A stretch of DNA of 6,127 nucleotides from Clostridiaceae bacterium (GTDB lineage Bacteria; Bacillota; Clostridia; UBA1212; DUPL01), in assembly GCA_012522035.1 (NCBI GenBank), contig JAAYLF010000094.1, positions 1-6,127 on the forward strand, read 5' to 3'. The translations under genes and the position numbers were made by a program. The notes beneath the pieces were generated by a model. That model was not told the origin of the DNA, searched no databases, and worked only from the letters and a program-made list of their open reading frames with translations. Below are positions 1-5,378 of this stretch, piece by piece (position 1 is the first letter of the stretch; every line of letters starts with the position of its first letter).

Positions 1-803
1 ACATGATAACCTGTCATTCCGTGGAAACTTTGTATTACAGAATGTATCAGGACAGGGATTTTTTTGAGAAGGTGGGGGTCAATCTCGAAAAATATGCTCC
101 AAAAACCCTTCTGTGGGAAGACATATGTGCAATTGGTCTTATGAGCGCGCTTATGTACAATTTTGAGTTTGAGTCCACACTTTTTTATCTTTTGGCAGAT
201 GAAGCCCAGGACTTTGCACCCATCTTCCTGGAACTTATCAAACGAAGGTTCCCTCACTGCAACATGCTGTTTGTAGGCGACAGGAAACAGCTGGTTTTTG
301 AAAACACCGGCAACTTTGTGGATGATATTAGGGATATAATACAGAGAAGGCCGTTTAGGAAATATGAGCTAACCACCAACTACAGGTCGACGAAAGAAAT
401 TATTGAGTTTGCCTCTCGCATAATAAACAAGAAAGAGGAACAGAGCATAAGAAGCGGCAACGTGCCGATGATTGTTCGTACTGGAAAAGACCAAATGAAC
501 GAGGAAGTTGCCAGGTTCGTTGTTGAAATGTATGAAAAGGGGTATATGAACATTTCTATACTCTGTAAATCAATGAAAGCGGCAAAAGAGGTCAATTTGA
601 AACTTGACGACAAGTACGCGGTGAAAATACTGCCGGTATATCTTGCCAAAGGTCTGGAATTTGATTGTGTTGCCATCTGGAATGCATCAAAGGACGAATA
701 CTACGACAAGAGCGACAGACAGATGCTGTATACGGCCTGTACAAGGGCAATGCATGAACTGCGTGTGTTCTATCAGGGTGAGATAACACCGTTTTTGAAA
801 TAA
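1..803 (+). CDS. HelD/UvrD-like superfamily 1 helicase, C-terminal part (5' partial)
   Basis: This is the C-terminal part of an ATP-dependent superfamily 1 helicase or translocase. The frame enters from the left edge, and the first in-frame ATG (base 3) is probably an internal methionine because Walker A and the upstream motifs are missing. Visible motifs, counted from that Met: motif II ADEAQD (65-70, Walker B), motif III GDRKQ (92-96), motif IV NYRST (126-130), motif V LAKGLEFD (214-221) and motif VI YTACTRAM (243-250). The ADEAQDF, KGLEFD and LYTACTRAMHEL wording recalls HelD, the RNA-polymerase-recycling ATPase of Firmicutes, more than PcrA or UvrD. With only about 266 residues visible, the HelD assignment is an inference while the superfamily is secure. 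The stop lies 18 bases before the WhiA-like gene with no terminator between, so the two are probably cotranscribed. Confidence 0.85.
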   Translation, partial: MITCHSVETLYYRMYQDRDFFEKVGVNLEKYAPKTLLWEDICAIGLMSALMYNFEFESTLFYLLADEAQDFAPIFLELIKRRFPHCNMLFVGDRKQLVFENTGNFVDDIRDIIQRRPFRKYELTTNYRSTKEIIEFASRIINKKEEQSIRSGNVPMIVRTGKDQMNEEVARFVVEMYEKGYMNISILCKSMKAAKEVNLKLDDKYAVKILPVYLAKGLEFDCVAIWNASKDEYYDKSDRQMLYTACTRAMHELRVFYQGEITPFLK

Positions 804-821
804 AGGAAAGCAAGTGATTAC

Positions 822-1649
822 ATGTCGACATTTCAAATGAGGGTTAAGGATGAACTGTATACTTTGGAAGTAAATTCTGACTGCTGCGTATTCTGTGAAT
901 ATGCGGCCATCCGTCTGACTCTTTCAGGAAACAGGGTGAGAACCAAAAGTGATTTGTATGCAAAAAGGCTTGCGTTTCTTGTAAAGAAGTGTCACAATAT
1001 TGAACTCGATTTGGAGAATCTGAGGAAGGATGATGCATACGCAATCATTCTGCCTCATTTTTCATACAAGCCTCAGCCCATGGATGAGTGCTGCATGAAA
1101 GCTTTTGTCCGAGGCTGCTACATAACATCGGGAAGGACCAATGATATTGACAAGGCCACCCATGTGGAGATGAGCTTCAAATCAAGTCTTCCATACGAAA
1201 TCTGCAAAACCATCCTTGAATACTACAAGCTGGATGTAAAGACTATGATGCGGAAAGAAAGATACATAATATACATGAAGCATTCTGAAACCGCATCGGA
1301 TTTCCTGACTCTTATTGGAGCCTACAAGGCGGTTCTCGAGTTTGAAAATGCACTAATCATAAGGGAGATAAGGAACAACACAAACAGGGCGGTAAACTGT
1401 GACAATGCAAATCTGCAAAAGGCAAGTGATGCGGCATATAGACAGATTAAGGCCATAAGACTGTTGGAGGAAAAAAACATGCTCAGCACACTGCCAAAGC
1501 ATCTGTTTGATACAGCCATGGTAAGACTTGAAAATCCCGAGCTGGATTTGAAGGAGCTGGGCAAGCTTCTGAACCCACCCATAAGCAAGGCGGGCACTGC
1601 CCACAGGCTTAACAAGATAATTGAAATTGCAAACAAAATAGATAAATGA
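822..1649 (+). CDS. WhiA-like DNA-binding protein, shortened and divergent
   Basis: The 275-residue product matches the WhiA family: a LAGLIDADG homing-endonuclease-like N-terminal half joined to a C-terminal helix-turn-helix that binds DNA. The C-terminal half is very typical, with LIGAYKAVLEFEN (164-176), RNNTNRAVNCDNANLQK (184-200) and the helix-turn-helix ELGKLLNPPISKAG (245-258) followed by HRLNKI. The N-terminal half is unusual. The first LAGLIDADG helix is reduced to CEYAAIRLTLSG (25-36), the second to FVRGCYITSGRTNDID (95-110), and roughly 40 residues are missing relative to the usual length of about 315. The ATG at 822 has AAGGA (803-807) and AAGTGA (812-817) upstream. Canonical whiA normally lies in a rapZ-yvcK-whiA cluster. 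This copy lies between a helicase gene and spoIIA, so it may be a second, diverged paralog. Its targets are unknown. Nearness to spoIIA invites a sporulation role, but that is inference. Confidence 0.82.
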   Translation: MSTFQMRVKDELYTLEVNSDCCVFCEYAAIRLTLSGNRVRTKSDLYAKRLAFLVKKCHNIELDLENLRKDDAYAIILPHFSYKPQPMDECCMKAFVRGCYITSGRTNDIDKATHVEMSFKSSLPYEICKTILEYYKLDVKTMMRKERYIIYMKHSETASDFLTLIGAYKAVLEFENALIIREIRNNTNRAVNCDNANLQKASDAAYRQIKAIRLLEEKNMLSTLPKHLFDTAMVRLENPELDLKELGKLLNPPISKAGTAHRLNKIIEIANKIDK

Positions 1650-1654
1650 GACTT

Positions 1655-1680
1655 AAAATAGCAGTTACTGCTATTTTTTT
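1655..1680 (+). terminator. Intrinsic terminator after the WhiA-like gene
   Basis: A perfect 10-bp stem (AAAATAGCAG at 1655-1664 pairing with CTGCTATTTT at 1668-1677) with a TTA loop runs into seven T residues (1674-1680). It starts five bases after the WhiA-like stop codon. It should end the helicase/WhiA-like transcript and insulate spoIIA from read-through. The stem is AT-rich at its base, so the effective core is the GCAG/CTGC part plus the U-tract. Confidence 0.85.
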
Positions 1681-1688
1681 ATTTCCAA

Positions 1689-1726
1689 ATTATTTCCCAA
1701 AACAGGGTAATATTTTGGGAAATAAT
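1689..1726. repeat. Perfect 14-bp inverted repeat upstream of spoIIAA, possible operator
   Basis: ATTATTTCCCAAAA (1689-1702) is repeated exactly in reverse complement at 1713-1726, around a 10-base spacer. No T-run follows the right arm and the upstream terminator already ends the previous unit, so it does not look like a second terminator. The right arm abuts a TATAAA (1726-1731) that could serve as a -10 box, giving a start near 1738 and a short leader containing the spoIIAA ribosome binding site. In that reading the repeat spans the -35 to -10 interval, where a dimeric regulator or Spo0A-type activation would act. No Spo0A box (TGTCGAA) is visible in the gap. The repeat itself is certain; its role is inference. 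Confidence 0.6.
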
Positions 1727-1749
1727 ATAAAATATATGTACTGAATATC

Positions 1750-1760
1750 AAGGAGGGTGA
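1750..1760 (+). promoter_or_regulatory. Strong ribosome binding site of spoIIAA
   Basis: AAGGAGGGTGA is a near-perfect match to the 16S rRNA 3' end. The GGAGG core is 7 bases from the ATG at 1764, which fixes that start and is much the strongest such site in the spoIIA operon. The downstream genes rely on overlap instead. Confidence 0.85.
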
Positions 1761-1763
1761 GCC

Positions 1764-2108
1764 ATGGAACTTGAAATGAAAAGAAAAGGCAATTTACTAA
1801 TATTGAAAGTAACTGGTGAACTTGACCATCATTGTGCGGACGAGCTCAGGCGTAGAATTGACAGGGAAATACTAAGAACTCTAGTCAAGGATGTGGTATT
1901 CGATTTTACAGAACTGACATTTATGGACAGTGCAGGAATTGGTGTACTTATGGGGAGGTATCGTACGGTCTCCCATTTGGGTGGTACCACCTGGTTTCTA
2001 ACTGAAGGCAAGACAAGCTATTTCAAACATGTAATGAAAATTCTTGAGATGGCTGGCGTGTTCAATTATATACATAAATGCAAATCTCTGAAGGAATGTG
2101 GGGTATGA
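1764..2108 (+). CDS. spoIIAA: Anti-sigma F factor antagonist SpoIIAA
   Basis: This 114-residue cytoplasmic STAS-domain protein is the anti-anti-sigma factor of the forespore switch. It opposes SpoIIAB, is phosphorylated by it, and is reactivated by the SpoIIE phosphatase (encoded elsewhere). The GELDHH motif (18-23) and FMDSAGIGVLMGRY (53-66) are hallmarks of the family. Ser56, immediately after Asp55, aligns with the phosphorylated Ser58 of the B. subtilis protein. The length is typical (about 115). It is the first gene of the operon, downstream of a terminator and an inverted repeat, and its TGA overlaps the ATG of spoIIAB (ATGA), so the two should be translationally coupled and made in balanced amounts. 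A general RsbV-like antagonist is excluded by the GELDHH signature and by the neighbours. Confidence 0.96.
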   Translation: MELEMKRKGNLLILKVTGELDHHCADELRRRIDREILRTLVKDVVFDFTELTFMDSAGIGVLMGRYRTVSHLGGTTWFLTEGKTSYFKHVMKILEMAGVFNYIHKCKSLKECGV

Positions 2109-2551
2109 CAATGGATAGAAAAAATTACATGAGAGTAGTTTTTCCTGCAAAAAGTGAAAACGAATCTTTGGCCAGAATACTGGCTTCCTCTATGGCTGCA
2201 CAACTGGATCCAACCCTCGAAGAAATATCCGATTTACGTACCGCGGTAAGTGAGGCTGTAACAAACTGTATCATCCACGGTTACAAAGAGGACAGTTCCA
2301 AGGAAATAGAGATGATATGTGAGTTGTATGACAACTACATAGTGGTTACGGTAGCCGACCAGGGCTGCGGAATTGCTGATGTTCAACTTGCAAGAAAGCC
2401 ATTGTACACAACGGATCCGGAAAATGAAAGATCCGGCATGGGTTTTACAATCATGGAATCCTTCTCGGACGAACTTGACGTGGAATCGGCAGTAAACAAG
2501 GGCACGAAAGTAAGAATCAAGAAGATCTTCCACTCTCTTGGCAAGGGGTGA
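2105..2551 (+). CDS. spoIIAB: Anti-sigma F factor / serine kinase SpoIIAB
   Basis: The 148-residue protein is a GHKL-fold ATP-binding kinase. It holds sigma F inactive with ATP bound and phosphorylates SpoIIAA on serine. Counting from the ATG at 2105: NESLAR (19-24) corresponds to the sigma-contact region, the N-box is SEAVTNCIIHGY (49-60), the G1 box is VADQGCGI (83-90), and the lid and G2 region include RSGMGFTIMESF (109-120). These match the B. subtilis protein closely, and the length (146 there) agrees. The start at 2105 overlaps the spoIIAA stop, with AAGGA at 2091-2095 nine bases upstream. The ATG at 2111 is a possible alternative, while the in-frame ATGs at 2078 and 2096 would add residues absent from the family. 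The stop is fused to the sigF start. Confidence 0.96.
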   Translation: MTMDRKNYMRVVFPAKSENESLARILASSMAAQLDPTLEEISDLRTAVSEAVTNCIIHGYKEDSSKEIEMICELYDNYIVVTVADQGCGIADVQLARKPLYTTDPENERSGMGFTIMESFSDELDVESAVNKGTKVRIKKIFHSLGKG

Positions 2552-3312
2552 TGGAGTTGAATGAGTTCCATGATGAGAAATCAAGGGAACTTTTGATAAA
2601 AGCCGCAAGTGGTGACAACGAGGCAATGAGCACTCTTGTTGAGAAGAATGCAGGCCTTGTGTGGAGCGTGGTAAAACGATTTACAAACAGGGGAGTGGAA
2701 CCGGAAGATCTGTACCAGATTGGCACCATTGGACTAATGAAAGCAATAAGGAACTTTGATACAAGCTATAATGTATGTTTCTCCACCTACGCAGTACCTA
2801 TGATTGCGGGTGAAATCAAAAGATATCTCAGGGATGACGGTATTATTAAAATATCCCGTCAGACAAAAGAGTTATATGTAAAGGCTAAGGGTGTCTCGGA
2901 AATAATGAGCAGGGAGAAGGGAAGAGAGCCCACCTTGAAGGAACTGGCTGAAAGACTGGATGTGGATGTTGAAACACTCACAATGGCTCTGGAGGCGGGA
3001 CAAACTCCTGAATCAATATATGCAGTAACTAACGACAACGATTCATCTCCGCTCTATCTAATAGACAAGCTGGCAGATGAAAACTCAGCAGGACAGGACA
3101 GCGAAATGAACGACCTGCTTGAAAGAATGGCATTGGTAAGTGCTATCAAAAAACTCGACAAAACGGAACAGCAGATAATCATACTAAGATATTTCAAGGA
3201 AATGACCCAGGTAAAAATCGCAGAACTGTTAGGTCTATCACAAGTACAAGTCTCAAGATTGGAAAAAAAAATATTGAAAAAAATCCGAAACAATCTGGAT
3301 GCCATAAACTGA
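2551..3312 (+). CDS. sigF: RNA polymerase sigma-F factor, forespore-specific
   Basis: This sigma-70 family factor of 253 residues directs early forespore transcription. Region 2 covers about residues 31-97, with EKNAGLVWSVVKRF, DLYQIGTIGLMKAI and FSTYAVPMIAGEIKRYLRDDG. Region 3 holds GREPTLKELAERLDV. Region 4 holds LDKTEQQIIILRYF and the helix-turn-helix MTQVKIAELLGLSQVQVSRLEKK. Its place after spoIIAB separates it from the very similar sigma G. The start is uncertain. ATG 2551 overlaps the spoIIAB stop in TGATG, which suits stop-restart coupling. GTG 2548 and TTG 2557 are alternatives, and TTG has the best spacing (8) from AAGGGG at 2543-2548. One oddity: Cys76 replaces the basic residue before FSTYA that is present in B. 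subtilis sigma F (VRFSTYA). No terminator is visible after the gene. Confidence 0.95.
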   Translation: MELNEFHDEKSRELLIKAASGDNEAMSTLVEKNAGLVWSVVKRFTNRGVEPEDLYQIGTIGLMKAIRNFDTSYNVCFSTYAVPMIAGEIKRYLRDDGIIKISRQTKELYVKAKGVSEIMSREKGREPTLKELAERLDVDVETLTMALEAGQTPESIYAVTNDNDSSPLYLIDKLADENSAGQDSEMNDLLERMALVSAIKKLDKTEQQIIILRYFKEMTQVKIAELLGLSQVQVSRLEKKILKKIRNNLDAIN

Positions 3313-3330
3313 TAAATCATGTCAACTTTT

Positions 3331-3363
3331 GCATGTATTGCATCCAAACATGGCGACAAAATA
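3331..3363 (+). promoter_or_regulatory. Candidate sigma-F/sigma-G promoter of the spoVA operon
   Basis: Compared with B. subtilis consensus sequences recalled from memory, two overlapping matches appear. Sigma-F type: GCATG (3331-3335), 16 bases, then GGCGACAAAA (3352-3361), with one mismatch in each element. Sigma-G type: GTATT (3335-3339), 17 bases, then CAAAATA (3357-3363), again with one mismatch in each. Either would start RNA near 3362-3370, just upstream of the spoVAC ribosome binding site. spoVA is a known sigma-G operon in B. subtilis, which supports the reading. The motifs are short and degenerate, so this is a prediction. Confidence 0.45.
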
Positions 3364-3382
3364 TATGTAAACCATGTTTGGA
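3343..3382. repeat. 11-bp inverted repeat spanning the spoVA -10 region and ribosome binding site
   Basis: TCCAAACATGG (3343-3353) and CCATGTTTGGA (3372-3382) are perfect reverse complements around an 18-base spacer. The left arm touches the predicted sigma-F -10 element. The right arm includes the GGA of the spoVAC Shine-Dalgarno sequence GGAGG (3380-3384). As DNA it could be an operator. As RNA, the hairpin can form only in transcripts started upstream of 3343, that is, read-through from spoIIA. The repeat is directly visible; either role is inference. Confidence 0.6.
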
Positions 3383-3384
3383 GG
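3380..3384 (+). promoter_or_regulatory. Ribosome binding site that sets the spoVAC start
   Basis: GGAGG lies 7 bases before the ATG at 3392. It falls inside the longer open frame that begins at ATG 3374, so that earlier ATG cannot use it and 3392 is the likely start. Confidence 0.8.
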
Positions 3385-3391
3385 TCAAGAT

Positions 3392-3823
3392 ATGAATTTG
3401 GAGCAAAAGGAATATTCGAAGCTGGTTGAAAAGCATTCAGGCAAATCAAATGTTTTTGTCAACTGTCTTAGAGCTTTTCTTGTTGGAGGAATTATTTGTG
3501 TAATTGCTCAGATATATAATGACATACTGCCTTTTTCAGAAGAGGTTAGCAAGGTCCATACTACAGTGTTCATGGTTTTTTTTGGAGCACTGTTTACTGC
3601 ATTGAACGTTTATGATAATATTGGAAAATTTGCAGGAGCGGGAAGCATTGTACCAATAACAGGTTTTGCAAACTCAATAGTGTCTCCTGCAATGGAATTT
3701 CGCAGTGAAGGCCGTATCATGGGTGTCGGCGCACAAATGTTTGTTGTAGCCGGCCCCGTTCTTGTATACGGCATTTCTTCAACTGTAGTTGTTGGTCTGA
3801 TATATTTTCTATTGACGAGGTAG
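3392..3823 (+). CDS. spoVAC: Stage V sporulation membrane protein SpoVAC
   Basis: This 143-residue integral membrane protein belongs to the SpoVA channel that carries dipicolinic acid, with Ca2+, across the inner forespore membrane during sporulation and releases it at germination. B. subtilis SpoVAC can act as a mechanosensitive channel. A short basic and polar N-terminus (1-20) precedes the signature CLRAFLVGGIICVIAQI (25-41). Three further hydrophobic stretches follow at about 57-74, 89-100 and 112-141, with GSIVPITGFANS between them. It is clearly similar to SpoVAE three genes on: GGIICVIAQI against GGLLCVVAQI, and IVPITGF against TIPLTGF. The stop is five bases before spoVAD. The length fits the family (about 150 in B. 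subtilis). Confidence 0.94.
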   Translation: MNLEQKEYSKLVEKHSGKSNVFVNCLRAFLVGGIICVIAQIYNDILPFSEEVSKVHTTVFMVFFGALFTALNVYDNIGKFAGAGSIVPITGFANSIVSPAMEFRSEGRIMGVGAQMFVVAGPVLVYGISSTVVVGLIYFLLTR

Positions 3824-3828
3824 AGACT

Positions 3829-4839
3829 ATGGCACAAAAAGTTGGAAATCAGACTTTTGTTTTGGATAGAAAGGTGTATTGGAGGGAAGGTGTTTGCATA
3901 GTAGGACCAAAAGAGAAGGAGGGTCCTTTGGGCAAATACTTTGACCAGAAGGAAGACGAGGATTTTGGCGAAGACACTTGGGAAAAGGCGGAAGCCAGGT
4001 TTGTGTCCGCAACCTATGCAAAGCTGCTTGCAAAAAGTAAAATTAACGAGAACATGGTGGACTGCATATTTGCAGGAGACCTTTTGAACCAGTGCATAGC
4101 AACAGGCAATGGCCTCAAAAAAACCGGAAGGCCCTACTTTGGTCTATATGGTGCGTGTTCTACCATGGCAGAGTCTTTGATATTGGCATCCCTTTTGATA
4201 GACGGTGGAGGTGCAAACAATGCGGTGTGCCTCACTTCCAGCAACTTTGCCTCAGCTGAAAAGCAGTTCCGTTTTCCGATGGAACTGGGCAATCAAAGAG
4301 CGCCAGACGCTCAGTGGACGGTAACCGGTGCAGGTGCATGTCTTCTGTCGTCTGACAACATGGGAGAAAACTGTCCTGTCATTGTATCTGTAACACCAGG
4401 AAAGATGGTGGATTATGAGGTAAAGGATGTCAACAACATGGGAGCAGCAATGGCTCCTGCAGCCGCGTTTACAATACAGGCTCATCTGTCGGACCTGAAC
4501 TTTTCCCCGGACTACTATGACATGATAGTAACAGGAGATCTTGGAATAACAGGCAAAAAGTTGTGCAGGGAAATTTTAAAGAAAAACGGGCTGGATATAG
4601 ATTTGAAGGATTGCGGTGAGATGATATTCGACCCTGAAACACAGGGTACTTGCGCAGGCGGGAGTGGATGTGCCTGCAGTGCTGTTGTTTTAAATGGATA
4701 CATTTTGAGAAAACTGAGGGAAAACGCCTTGAACAAGGTTTTGTTTGTAGCCACGGGAGCATTGATGAGTCCCATATCCACAAAACAGGGTGAATCAATA
4801 ATCGGCATTGCACATGCGGTATCAATACAGAATATGTAG
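3829..4839 (+). CDS. spoVAD: Stage V sporulation protein SpoVAD, dipicolinic acid binding
   Basis: The 336-residue protein has a thiolase/ketosynthase-like fold and is the soluble, membrane-associated component of the SpoVA complex that binds dipicolinic acid. The N-terminus, KVGNQTFVLDRKVYWREG (4-21), is typical of the family. The would-be nucleophile region reads YGACSTMAESL (107-117) with Cys110, followed by RAPDAQWTVTGAGA (157-170) and the C-terminal TQGTCAGGSGCACSA (271-285). The length equals that of the B. subtilis protein (338). It has no predicted membrane segment, consistent with peripheral attachment through SpoVAC and SpoVAE. Start 3829 has GAGG (3817-3820) eight bases upstream, inside the end of spoVAC. 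An acyltransferase role is not expected despite the fold, because the family is known for ligand binding and not catalysis. Confidence 0.96.
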   Translation: MAQKVGNQTFVLDRKVYWREGVCIVGPKEKEGPLGKYFDQKEDEDFGEDTWEKAEARFVSATYAKLLAKSKINENMVDCIFAGDLLNQCIATGNGLKKTGRPYFGLYGACSTMAESLILASLLIDGGGANNAVCLTSSNFASAEKQFRFPMELGNQRAPDAQWTVTGAGACLLSSDNMGENCPVIVSVTPGKMVDYEVKDVNNMGAAMAPAAAFTIQAHLSDLNFSPDYYDMIVTGDLGITGKKLCREILKKNGLDIDLKDCGEMIFDPETQGTCAGGSGCACSAVVLNGYILRKLRENALNKVLFVATGALMSPISTKQGESIIGIAHAVSIQNM

Positions 4840-4854
4840 ATGGGAAGTGATTGA

Positions 4855-5226
4855 ATGGATGCATTCTTAAAATATCTTGCCGTTTTTGTTACAGGCGGCC
4901 TATTATGTGTCGTGGCACAGATACTGATTGACAAGACAAAGCTCACATCTGCCAGAATTCTAGTTTTATACGTGGTTACAGGTGTCTTTCTGACTGCCAT
5001 AGGAGTATATGAAAAAGTGGTGAAAATAGGGCGTACCGGAGCGACCATACCTCTGACGGGTTTTGGATATGCGTTGTGCAAGGGTGTCTTCAAGGCAATA
5101 GATGAAAAAGGCTTCATAGGAATTCTTACAGGTGGTGTTGAAGCAGTGGCTTCCGGTATTGCAATGGCCATATTCTTCGATCTTGTTGCCTCCTTTGTTT
5201 CTAAACCAAAAAGCAAAAATTCATAA
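4855..5226 (+). CDS. spoVAE: Stage V sporulation membrane protein SpoVAE (SpoVAEB type)
   Basis: This 123-residue membrane protein is the third component of the SpoVA dipicolinic acid channel. Hydrophobic segments lie at about 5-24 (with FVTGGLLCVVAQI), 34-52 (LVLYVVTGVFLTAIGVY) and 88-115, with the conserved ATIPLTGFG loop at 63-71. It corresponds to B. subtilis SpoVAEB (about 116 residues). No separate SpoVAEA gene is present, as in other clostridia. It ends in a polar, lysine-rich tail. The gap from spoVAD is 15 bases and the Shine-Dalgarno sequence is weak (GGGAAGTGA at 4842-4850). No intrinsic terminator follows, so transcription may continue towards comEC. Confidence 0.94.
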   Translation: MDAFLKYLAVFVTGGLLCVVAQILIDKTKLTSARILVLYVVTGVFLTAIGVYEKVVKIGRTGATIPLTGFGYALCKGVFKAIDEKGFIGILTGGVEAVASGIAMAIFFDLVASFVSKPKSKNS

Positions 5227-5248
5227 AATCCATCGGGTAATATTCCCC

Positions 5249-5378
5249 AAAGGACACAAAAATGCTATGGCGATGTATAATTAGTATATGCGCCATAGAT
5301 TTTTTTTGGTATTGTTTCTCCTGTCGCTGCTGCTTTCGTATGTCTTTGCATCCACCCCCCAAAAGGAAGCTGCCGTGA
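5249..5378 (+). other. Short open frame with a good ribosome binding site overlapping the comEC start
   Basis: AAAGGA (5249-5254) stands 7 bases before the ATG at 5262, which opens a 38-codon frame ending in a TGA near 5376-5378. It overlaps the first 30 codons of comEC in a different frame and shares a run of eight T residues (5300-5307) with it. The peptide is cysteine-rich and not recognisable. It could be chance, a translational coupler for the poorly primed comEC start, or part of a programmed or erroneous frameshift. I do not claim it is a gene. Confidence 0.2.
5276..5281 (+). promoter_or_regulatory. Candidate sigma-A -10 box of comEC
   Basis: A perfect TATAAT ends 6 bases before the comEC ATG, so a start at the usual distance would fall at or next to the first base of the gene. 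The best -35 is poor (AGGACA at 5251-5256, 19 bases upstream, 4 of 6 matches). AT-rich gaps produce TATAAT by chance, so confidence is low. Confidence 0.3.

Noticed and set aside
1689..1726. Reading the 14-bp repeat as a second terminator
   Set aside because: There is no T-run after either arm in a useful position, no minus-strand gene needs ending there, and a good terminator already sits directly upstream.
1715..1748. Sigma-H promoter for spoIIAA using GAAT at 1743-1746
   Set aside because: The -10 element matches well, but RNA would begin inside the spoIIAA ribosome binding site, and the only -35-like sequence (GGAAAT) is too far upstream.
2414..2438. Direct repeat of GATCCGG within spoIIAB
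   Set aside because: It is only 7 bases, falls in different reading frames and encodes conserved residues, so chance is the simplest explanation.
2234..2626. Minus-strand open frame of 130 codons opposite spoIIAB and the start of sigF
   Set aside because: It is antisense to conserved genes, with no family features and no credible ribosome binding site seen.
3374..3391. Earlier ATG at 3374 as the spoVAC start
   Set aside because: It lies upstream of and overlaps the GGAGG that serves ATG 3392, and it has no ribosome binding site of its own.
4515..5216. Minus-strand open frame of 233 codons opposite spoVAD and spoVAE
   Set aside because: It lies antisense to two confidently identified genes, shows no recognisable domain, crosses their junction, and has a composition expected from a shadow frame.
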